A stretch of 64,000 nt of DNA, taken from assembly GCA_012845835.1 (NCBI GenBank), contig JABAKD010000028.1, positions 7,443,632-7,507,631 on the forward strand. Reading direction: 5' to 3'. The translations under genes and the position numbers were made by a program. This DNA comes from Undaria pinnatifida. Taxonomy: Eukaryota; Sar; Phaeophyceae; Laminariales; Alariaceae. The notes beneath the pieces are model-generated. The model did not search any database and was not told where the DNA came from. It worked only from the letters and a program-made list of their open reading frames with translations. This document shows, one piece after another, positions 33,345 to 41,536 of this stretch. The stretch's first letter is position 1. The number at the start of each line of letters is the position of its first letter.

Positions 33345-33521
33345 CTGAAAGTGCTACCGGATGCATGAAATATCCCATGGCCCTCCTCTAGTATCATTTG
33401 AACGAAAATCGTGCAGAAACAGAGCGAAATTCCGACAATTTTGGGCTAAGAAGTCTCCGTCATTCAGAAACCGTTTTCGCCAAAAAGCGGTATACCTTAA
33501 TATCTATGGTAGCAACGCGTC
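33345..33521 (+). mobile_element. Truncated copy of the roughly 270-bp MITE family
   Basis: Keeps the internal order GCTACCGGATGCATGAAATA, CCCATGGCC, CGACAATTTTGGGCTAAGAA, CCGTCATTCAGAAACCG and GGTATACCTTAATATC, with the right end CTATGGTAGCAACGCGTC. The left third is missing. The other copies cluster at 52.4-62.9 kb. Confidence 0.6.
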
Positions 33522-33743
33522 AAAAATGGGGGGGGAACACTCTCCACAGGGTATAGAAGTAACCCCAAAAGCGTCACGAGTACACGTACTTGGTGGCATA
33601 CAGCTGAAGCAAGTCGTACACCCGCCGAAAAATTCAAGTGAAATCGGAAGTTTTCAGCGTACGTACGTGCGTACGGAAGTAACATGCCCATACTGGTACA
33701 TACGTTCGTTTCAAGACGGGCAGCTGAAACCGACTACAACACC

Positions 33744-34806
33744 GGGTTAAGGTATTAGTGGGGTATGAAAATACGTGGAAGTGTGGTGAGCTAAAGCTTT
33801 ATTTTTCCCCATCCGCCGGAGGATAAAAAAATTAAAAAAAAAAAAAAAAATTAGTGGGGTATTAGTCCGTTTGACCACTTGCAAAAGGTTAAGCGATGGG
33901 TTACCCAAACTAAGCCTTATAACACTCTCCGCCCCTGACACGGCGGGATAGTAGGTCGACCGGATATACGGGCGGACCTGTCAATTATCCAAGCCGTTTT
34001 ATTTCCTGGGTATACCGAGGAGAGTATTTTTCAAGTTCGACATGGGGAAAGTCTGAAAAAGTTTATTATGGTGGATGTGGGATTTGAACCCACGACCCAA
34101 AAAAACCATGGTCGTGTCGACGACGCCATTCGTTCAAGTATTAGTGGGGTATTAGTCCGTTTGACCACTTGCAAAAGGTTAACCGATGGCTTACCCAAAC
34201 TAAGCCTTATAACACTATCCGCCGCTGAAACGGCGGGATAGTAGGTCGGCCGGATATACGGGCGGACCTGTCAATTATCCAAGCCGTTTCATTTCCTGGG
34301 TATACCGGGGAGAGTATTTTTCAAGTTCGACATGGGGAAAGTCTGCAAAAGTTTATTATGGTGGATGTGGGATTTGAACCCACGACCCAAAAAAAACATG
34401 GTCGTGTCGACGACGCCATTTGTTCAAGTATTAGTGGGGTATTAGTCCGTTTGACCACTTGCAAAAGATTAACCAATAGCATACCCAAACTAAGCCTTAG
34501 AACACTCTCCCCGCCTGAAACGGCGGGATAGTAGGTCGACCGGATATACGGGCGGACCTGTCAAATATCCAAGCCGTTTCATTTCCTGGGTATACCGGGG
34601 GAAAGTATTTTTCAAGTTCGACATGGGGAAAGTCTGAAAAAGTTTAATATGTATGGTGGATGTGGGATTTGAACCCACGACCCAAAAAACCCATGGTCGT
34701 GTCGACGACGCCATTTGTTCAAGTATTAGTGGGGTATTAGTCCGTTTGACCACTTGCAAAAGGTTAACCAATACGAAGTAGCATACCCAAACTAAGCCTT
34801 AGAACA
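33744..34806 (-). mobile_element. TRIM-like array: 4 LTRs, 3 internals
   Basis: Minus-strand tandem array of a miniature LTR retroelement. LTRs lie at 33744-33924 (split by a SINE-like insertion), 34131-34214, 34421-34504 and 34716-34806. Three internal segments of about 206-211 bp lie between them. Read on the minus strand, LTRs run TGTTATAAGGCTTAGTTTGG ... CCTTAACA, with some terminal substitutions. Each internal begins about 2 bp after the LTR with a primer-binding-site-like TGGCGTCGTCG and ends in a purine-rich run next to the following LTR. A shared-LTR ladder is what LTR-LTR recombination produces. No protein is encoded. Each internal has a T-arm-like GTGGGTTCAAATCCCAC. Confidence 0.8.
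33767..33849 (+). mobile_element. SINE-like insertion with 11-13 bp TSD inside TRIM LTR
   Basis: An 83-bp insertion carrying GTGTGGTGAGCTAAAGCTTT, CCATCCGCCGGAGGAT and an A-rich tail. It is flanked by direct repeats ATTAGTGGGGTAT at 33754-33766 and 33850-33862 that belong to the TRIM LTR. It is 5'-truncated relative to 21258-21420. Target duplication, truncation and poly(A) together indicate LINE-driven retroposition. Confidence 0.8.
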
Positions 34807-34821
34807 CTCCCCCCTGAGCAG

Positions 34822-35197
34822 AGTTATAAGGTTTAGTTTGGGTAAGCTATTGGTTAACATTTTGCACATGGTCAAACGGACTAATACCCCACTAATATCT
34901 TAACAAAAGGCGTCGACGGCAGGGCCATGGGTTTTTTGGGTCGTGGGTTCAAATCCCACATCTACCATGATGAACTTTTTCAGACTTTGCCCATGTCGAT
35001 CTTGGAAAATACTCTCCCCGGTATACCCAGGAAATGAAACGGCTTGGATTATTGACAGATCCGCTCGTATATCCGGCCGACCTGGTATCCCGCCGTTTCA
35101 GGGGCGGAGGTGTTATTGTAAGACTTAGATTGGGTAAGCTATTGGTTAACCTTTAGCAAGTGGTCAAACGGACTAATGCCCTTCTAATTATTTAACA
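34822..35197 (+). mobile_element. TRIM-like element, plus orientation
   Basis: 5' LTR 34822-34905, internal 34906-35110, 3' LTR 35111-35197. It lies head to head with the minus array, only 15 bp away. The primer-binding site is mutated (AGGCGTCGACGGCAGGG) and the purine tract reads AGGGGCGGAGG before TGTTAT. The T-arm GTGGGTTCAAATCCCAC is intact near 34945-34961. The A box TGGTCAAACGG is present in both LTRs. Confidence 0.8.
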
Positions 35198-36009
35198 ACC
35201 GCGCATGCCACCCAGGAAAGCCAAAACAACGTACAAATCCGAGGAGAAAAAAACAACTACTGATAACAAGGAAGAAAACAAACACGAGAGGAATAGAAAA
35301 CAAAGCGAGGGAGAGATATGTGCACGAAATACGTGACGTAGACTAGCCAGCAGGGGGGGGTGTAGCGAGATAAGGCAAACTACACAAAACGCTACGATAA
35401 ACAATGAAAGCACATGTCCGATCCAAGCAAACAAAGTGAAAGAAGACAACCACGTTTAGACTATAATACTACACAACACGTAGTATCATATATATACAGA
35501 TGATGCATGCGTGAGCTCGACCGCAGGAGAGGGGTGGCAAAGAAATGTCAACCGAACAACCACACACAGCCAATACTATCAATGCGCATGCGTACAAAAA
35601 GCCCGAGTCAATTCTGGAAAAGGAAGAAAAGAAAAGAAGAGTAGAAAAGAAAGGACAACACAGGAAACGAAAGGAAAAACATCTTATTAGTATTATAGCA
35701 GATAATACATATAGAAACTGGCTGAAAACGGCATTGAGCACATCGAGGGCATCAAGTAAGTGCGTGTAAAGGGCACTGAGGGGAGAACATAGCAAGGCGA
35801 AGAAGTCCGGGCGGTCTTACGCTATAGCTACTTACAGCGATCAGAAGGTACGCATACGTCAGGACGATGATGGCCAGACCCAGAGTACAGTCTCTGCGGA
35901 AGGACGCCCCCCCTCCCCCCCTCCCCGCTCCCCTCCTCCCTCCCCGCCTCCCACCCACCCCCCCTACCCCCACCCCCTCCCACACCCCCCCTTCTATACC
36001 CCCCCCCCA
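35198..36009. other. Spacer: A-rich then C-run-rich
   Basis: 35200-35760 is A/G-rich (the reverse of the T-rich LINE 3' region). 35900-36025 is dominated by C homopolymers. Both fit the 3' part of the minus-strand LINE remnant next to it. No intact gene is seen. Confidence 0.4.
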
Positions 36010-36610
36010 CCCCCCCCGCCGCCGCCGCGTGTAGATGTCAACGAACTGTAGGTGGCGCTGCCGCGGCCTTCGCGTGTCGCTCTGCAGTTCTGCAGCTCTC
36101 CGAATCATGCCACTTCCGCATGATGAGTGCCTCGGCCCCCTCTTCGACCCGTCGAAACCATCTGCCAGCCTTCTGTGCAGCCTTTCGCCACCCTTCGTGC
36201 TTCGTGACAAAATTCGGCCAGTTCTACCTCGAGGATCACCACCCAATCCTTCTCTTGCCCGCCCTGACTGAGTGGCTAGCTCTTACTCCCAACCAGCTCC
36301 CCAAACATCGCCCTCCGCGGCAGACGGTCCTCCCCCATACGCGCCACGAATCCCGCGAACGATATTCTCCGTTTCCGCACTGTCGCCCCAATGCTCTGGG
36401 AGTCTACCTTGGCAAGCGCTTTGGCGTACGAGAGGGTGCGGTCCTCGCGCTTCGTCCGTTATCGCCGGCCGCGAGGCATGGACGGAGCATGGAGTGGTGA
36501 ACCTGCCGTAGCCTGTCAGCACAGTCGCGCTTGTTCGGGCTCCACGTCGAGCACCCGTAAAGTAGCGTTTCGATCACCTCAGCTTTCATCAGACGCACCT
36601 TCATTCGGCC
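36010..36610 (-). pseudogene. LINE reverse-transcriptase C-terminal remnant
   Basis: The minus strand opens MKVRLMKAEVIETLLYGCST, WSPNKRDCADRLRQVHHSML, a typical post-catalytic segment of non-LTR retrotransposon ORF2. At about 36430 the homology shifts frame and continues as LSYAKAL, then an RKRR...FAGFVARMGEDRLPRR-like stretch, so at least one frameshift breaks it. 5' homology ends abruptly at 36610. Equivalent to the 782-1483 fragment but older. Confidence 0.7.
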
Positions 36611-36720
36611 GTCTTAGGGTTGGGGATAGAGTTAAGGCTAGGGTTGATGGGTGAACCCAGGTAAACCAACAAGGGTTACTCAGAAGTGCTGAACTTTTTT
36701 CTTAAATAAAAGGTTATTGT

Positions 36721-36895
36721 TATTGCGTTTGCCCTCCGACAACACAGCGTAGATTATGCCGTTCCGATGTATACATCGACTATTCTTCCGTAAAGCAACA
36801 GTGTTGTAGTAGTAGTATTTCTCCTATGATCCTCTGCCAACCCGTTCCCCCTGTTTCCTCTCCCCATTCATATATATTTCCATTTCTTTAGATAT
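36721..36895 (-). repeat. Dispersed repeat F
   Basis: Plus-strand reading TGCCCTCCGACAACACAGCG, GCCGTTCCGATGTA, ATCGACTATTCTTCCGTAAA and CCTCTCCCCATTC, matching 60419-60600, 61492-61676 and 61733-61900. All four are preceded by T-rich (ATT)n-like sequence. On the minus strand that would be a 3' A/T-rich tail. Confidence 0.6.
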
Positions 36896-37106
36896 TACTA
36901 CTACCTCGATATACCGGTATAGTCCATTACATCCTTACCATTTCTTGAAAATTCGTACGTGGGCAGGCCATGCCTCGTACTCGTACCTGGTGTATGGTAG
37001 CATACGGCTAACCCGCCGAAACAATCAATCAATCAATCAATTGCGTGTGCGATTTCCATCCTCTGTTGGGTTGGAAAAAATGTAAAAATAACAACTTTTA
37101 GTGGAA

Positions 37107-37262
37107 CCGACGAATGTCAACGTCCAAAACCAGCCAACCCAACCCCCCACGAAAAAAGCGTTAAAAAAAAAAATGGTGGTAAGAACGCGTAGCTTTCAAC
37201 CCCTTTTTTCGCTGTTTTTTGGGGGTTGGGTTGGGCTCGCCATTGATTGTGACTTTCGGCGG
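37107..37262. repeat. Hairpin-forming inverted repeat
   Basis: Arms of about 53 bp (left ending CAACCCAACCCCCCACGAAA, right starting TTTTTTGGGGGTTGGGTTGG) around a loop of about 50 bp. Probably a small MITE. Confidence 0.6.
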
Positions 37263-37295
37263 TTTCAATTCTACTATTTTATAGATTATGGAAAA

Positions 37296-37470
37296 GCGTC
37301 AGATGTGAGTATGACCGATTGAATGGTTGCAACTCAACTTTGCAAGAGCTGCGTGGTAGATGTGTGTTTCATTATTTTGATAAAACTTAAAAAAAACGTC
37401 AGATGTGAGTACAACCGATTGAATGGTTGAAACTCAACGTTGCCAGCTGCGTGGTACATCTATATGTTTC
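37296..37470 (+). repeat. Two-copy duplication derived from repeat A
   Basis: Two copies, about 100 bp apart, of CGTCAGATGTGAGTA, CCGATTGAATGGTTG, AACTCAAC and AGCTGCGTGGTA. The motif order resembles the repeat A core with substitutions. Confidence 0.6.
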
Positions 37471-37671
37471 ACAAAAAATACAGTAGTTGCACAAAATTTA
37501 CGGAAGGTCGTTCGCGCGTGATACATGTTTGATCCTGATGAAAGAGGCGATAGGTCGGTGACCCCCCTGCAGCCTGGATGTTGTCAGCGTCAACAGGACG
37601 ATTTCCATAATAATCATTTTGTGCACTGACACCATAAAACCCGCATGGAGGGTAGATATTATAGTAAGCAT

Positions 37672-39010
37672 TATATTATAAAAATAAAAATACACTCCAG
37701 CTGTGAGATCGAAGATTTTGTCGAAACTCATCCTTGCAAGCTGTGTGTGATACTCCGATCGCGCGTATTACGGGTTGTGTGTCCTCGTTAAGGATATAGG
37801 TCGGCGACTCCCCTTGCAACTACAGTGTAGCTATCAGGGTCAACAGGGTGATGTTAGTCAGTCTGTGCGCAGCAACTAGAAAACCCGTTTTTGAGGGGGA
37901 CAAAATCTGACAGCTGTGGAAGGAAATGCATCAGTTTATCTGTAAGTCGAATAACCGGTGAGGGGAGGGCGGAGTTTTTAAGGACGTGGGGGCCTAGGTT
38001 TGATCAAGAGGGAACGGGGGGGGGTGGGGGGAGGGGGGCGAGACTGGCGGGGCAGCTCAATCTGTGCGTGAAAACTATAAATCCTATCCTGTAAGTCGTA
38101 CAACCAGTGAGGAGAGGGCGGAGCGTTCGAGGGGCTGGGGGAGGGGGTGGGGGGGGGAGGGGGGGGAGGGGGGGGGGGGGGCGCAAGGGTTTAATTAAAA
38201 AATATCAGGTCGCATAGATGTAGGGGTTTGCTATACGCGTGGTGCTAGGTCTGGGCGGTGGTGCGGGTGGTGGGGAAGGAGAGGGCGTTGGGGGGGGGGG
38301 AGGAGGGGTGAATTGCAGCAGCGGCATGGATGGCTCTAGAAAGATAATGAGGTGATATCAAGTGCGTGGAAGTGTTTATTACTCTGGCAGATTTTGATGT
38401 TAGGTGGGGCGTTTGAGCAAGAGGGAGAGGGGGAAAAAAAAAGGGGGGGGGGGGGGGGAGGGGTTCGCGGGGGGGGGAGGGGGAGGGTGTCAAGAGGTTT
38501 AGGTCACGTAAAATATAAAAATACACTCCAGCTGTGAGATCGAAGATTCGGTCGAAACTCATCTTTGCAAGCTTGTGTGTGATACTCCGATCGCGAGTAT
38601 TACGCATATATGTAGGGGCTTGCTATACGCGTGGTGCTGGGTCTAGGCGATCGTGCGGGTGGTGGGGAAGGAGGGGGCGTTGGGGGGGGGGGGGGGGGGG
38701 GGGGATGAATGAAAGCTACGTCATGGATGGCTAGAAAGATAATGACGTGAAATCAACTCCTATTGCGTAGAAGTGTTTATTACTCTGGCCGATTTCGATT
38801 GTAGGTGGGGCGTTTGAACAAAAGGGCGGGGAAAAAGAAGAAGAAAAAAAACGGGGGGCGCGTTGGGGGGGGGGGATGAATTGGAGCTACGGCATGGATG
38901 GCTAGAAAGATAATGAGGTGATATCAGCCGGCTGGTAGTCTTTACTACTCTGGCAGATTTTGATTTTAGGTGGGGCGTTTGAACAAGAGGAATCGGGGGG
39001 AGGGGGGGCA
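37672..39010 (+). repeat. Long composite copy of repeat A with G-run subrepeats
   Basis: Begins with TATTATAAAAATAAAAATAC and the full repeat A core (to about 37860). It continues with CAGTCTGTGCGC, CTATAAAACCCG and AAATCTGACAGCTGTGGAAG, then subunits containing GTCGTACAACCAGTGAGGAG, GGTTTGCTATACGCGTGGTG and CTAGAAAGATAATGAGGTGA, separated by G-runs. A second core copy is embedded at 38512-38620. The same composite is at 46712-47560. No coding capacity. Confidence 0.65.
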
Positions 39011-39876
39011 CTTAAATATGTGCGCGGAAACTATAAATCCTTGATGAGGACAAATCTGATGGTTGTATCAAGAAGACGTCCCTTTATATCATCTGCCTGG
39101 TATTGTTTGTTATTCTAAAATATTTGATGTTAGATGTGGTATGCAACACAATCTTCAGGTGTGGTTAACAACGTGTTAAAGCTTCATAATTTGTCGTTGT
39201 ACATGGATTGCAAGATAAAATATTTCAATCGATAGATACAACCATGTAGTTACCATTATTTTCTGACATCGCTAATTATATGAAAGATGTACATCTTGCA
39301 AAATACAACAGGCGAGATGATGTGGTCATGCAATGTCACCACCATTGAGCAAGAGAGGGAGAAGTGCCAATCGTCAGTGTTTTGAAAGGAACGCTTGGTG
39401 TACCCGCGCTCAATTACGTTACTTCGTTAGTCATACTTCGTTTGGCATAGGTCGGGAGGCGATCATGCAGACGGTATGTATGAAATACCCTACGTAATAG
39501 GTCGGTAAAGTGTGGCCTACCGCAATTTTAACGTATCTGCCTGTGCTTCCTTTTCACATTATTATTGGCTCAAATGTACGATTTTACGCTCATAATTTTC
39601 ACCGTGCCGGATGTGGGACTCTGAGGTCGCCAATTCTAAGACAGAGATATATCTTACAAAACACATTATATTATCATGTGACATGGTCGATATAGATACA
39701 GAGGGCGGTTATTTCATAGAAAAAATGATTTTTTTCATGATCTGGTGTTCGTGAATTATTTTATAAAAATATTTCAAGGACGTCAGCCGTGAGTTCGACG
39801 AATCATTATATGTTTTCCAGACCCAACTTCTACTCAGCCGTTCGTTGGTACACATCGCTGGTACATCGCACACCAC
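39011..39876. other. AT-richer unique spacer
   Basis: Nothing recognisable except a diverged repeat A fragment at 39765-39815 (GGACGTCAGCCGTGAGTTCG). Confidence 0.4.
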
Positions 39877-40254
39877 TGTTAAGGTATTAGTGGGGTATTA
39901 GTCCGTTTGACCACTTGCCAAAGGCTAACCAATAGCATACCCAAACTAAGCCTTATAACACTCTCCCCCCCTGAAACGGCGGGATAGCAGATCGGCCGAA
40001 TATACGGGCGCACCTACCTGTCAATTATCCAAGCCGTTTCATTTCCTGGGCATACCGGGGAGAGTATTTTTCAAGTTCGACATGGGGAAAGTCTGAAAAA
40101 GTTTATTATGGTGGTTGTGGGGCTTGAACCCACGACCCGAAAAACCCATGGTCCTGCCGACGACGCCATTTGTTAAGGTATTCGTGGGGTATTAGTCTGT
40201 TTGACCACTTGCCAAAGAAGGCTAACCAATAGCTTACCCAAACTAAGCCTTTAA
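39877..40254 (-). mobile_element. TRIM-like element, minus orientation
   Basis: LTRs 39877-39960 and about 40171-40254, internal 39961-40170. On the minus strand the 5' LTR is followed after AA by the primer-binding site TGGCGTCGTCGGCAGGACC (complement of 40150-40168). The purine tract AGGGGGGGAGAG abuts the 3' LTR. LTR termini TGTTA...TAACA are intact at 39877-39960. The T-arm region carries one change (CCACAACC variant). Confidence 0.85.
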
Positions 40255-40263
40255 GCCTTTAAG

Positions 40264-40565
40264 CCTTATAGTTTGGGTAAGCTATTGGTTAACCTTTGGC
40301 AAGTGGTCAAACGGACTAATACCCCACTAATACCTTAACAAATGGCGTCGTCGGCAGGACCATGGGTTTTTGGGGTCGTGGGTTCAAGCCCCACATCAAC
40401 CATAATAATACCATATTTACACGTCTGCCCGTATATCCGGCCGACCTGCTATCCCGCCGTTTCAGGGGGGGAGAGTGTTATAAGGCTTAGTTTGGGTAAG
40501 CTATTGGTTAGCCTTGTGCAAGTGGTCAAACGAACTAATGCCCTACTATTAATAATACCTTAACA
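40264..40565 (+). mobile_element. TRIM-like element, plus orientation, clearest signals
   Basis: The 5' LTR (from about 40264, start lost) ends TTAACA at 40340. Then come AA and the primer-binding site TGGCGTCGTCGGCAGGACC at 40343-40361. The 12-base all-purine tract AGGGGGGGAGAG at 40464-40475 directly precedes the 3' LTR 40476-40565. The internal part is shortened. A box TGGTCAAACGG is at 40304-40314; the T-arm stem GTGGG/CCCAC is kept by compensating bases at 40378-40394. It lies head to head with 39877-40254. Confidence 0.85.
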
Positions 40566-41536
40566 ACACCCTTACTTAAAACAGAGACGCCAGGAGACGG
40601 CACCTTGACTCCTTGACCGACGGCAATTTTCCGATAATTAACCCTTGACTGACGGGAAAATACTAGGTTTTAGTGTGGAACGATCGATTTGACACCCTTG
40701 ACCGCTGGACATCTTCCCGTGACTGACCGTCTCCAGACATCTTTGCCATATGAACCGGTGTTGGCGCACACAGCGGCGTTATTCCAGTAGAAGAAGTTCC
40801 CTCCTCTTTCTTGTTCTTTATAGTGCCGAGTATTTGCATCGGACGGTGGGCACACAACCCTCGAAGTGTGAGGCAGGGCACAGCTAAGCAGGTGGCTTGC
40901 TAAGCAGCACATCTTCTTAGCTAACATGCTGGGCATCCAAGCCATGCCGCGGCAGACACATTCAGCGTCTCCACTCGGTCAGTTTCCTGTGAGGCACGCG
41001 GCGCTACCACTATGGACGTAAATTTAAGGAACGTTTTATCAGTAATACAAAATGTAAACGATAATTATATTTTTGTCCAGAGTGATACCGGTAAAGAAAA
41101 GCGGCATAAAATGTGGCGGTTCGCCTGAAACGCCCAGAATTCTATTGGAGGAGCGACAAGCAACACAAGAAGCCTCCGCGTACGACCGTACTGGTACGGT
41201 GTTTCTGTGTTGATTGCTGTCTTCTCGCACATGAGCATTAGCATCACCACTGCTGCGAGCACATTGTAGCTCCTTCGCACGCTACGTAGGCAAGCTTCGC
41301 ACGCGCCGAGGCCTGCCCGCCCGCGACGGCGCTCTCGGCTCGTTCCAAAAGTATTGTCTTACGGCAGCGGCAGCAGTCAGCAACAACAGTACGTACGGCA
41401 AGACGCTTTCTCCTGTTAGCGCCGACGTTGTTCGTTGGCCACCGCTGTTATTATTGTCGCTGATGGTTCAACATTGCCACTGATGTTTTCAACGACGACC
41501 CCAGTACCGCCGTTGCGTTGCTGATTACCCTCTGAT
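40566..41536. other. Upstream region of the EML gene
   Basis: No upstream gene or named repeat is recognised. 41290-41536 is GC-richer and probably contains the promoter and 5' UTR. No TATA element is assigned. Confidence 0.35.

Noticed and set aside
34930-34975. A tRNA gene
   Set aside because: The T-arm is perfect but no matching 5' acceptor strand, D stem or anticodon stem can be drawn, and it sits at a fixed place inside every TRIM copy.
37498-38607. Open frames across the G-run-rich region (also 46852-47686)
   Set aside because: Derived from repeat A and homopolymers; present in any frame and shared between the two repeat copies.
41039-41280. Minus-strand frames upstream of the EML start
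   Set aside because: No motif, short, and probably in the promoter/5' UTR of the plus-strand gene.
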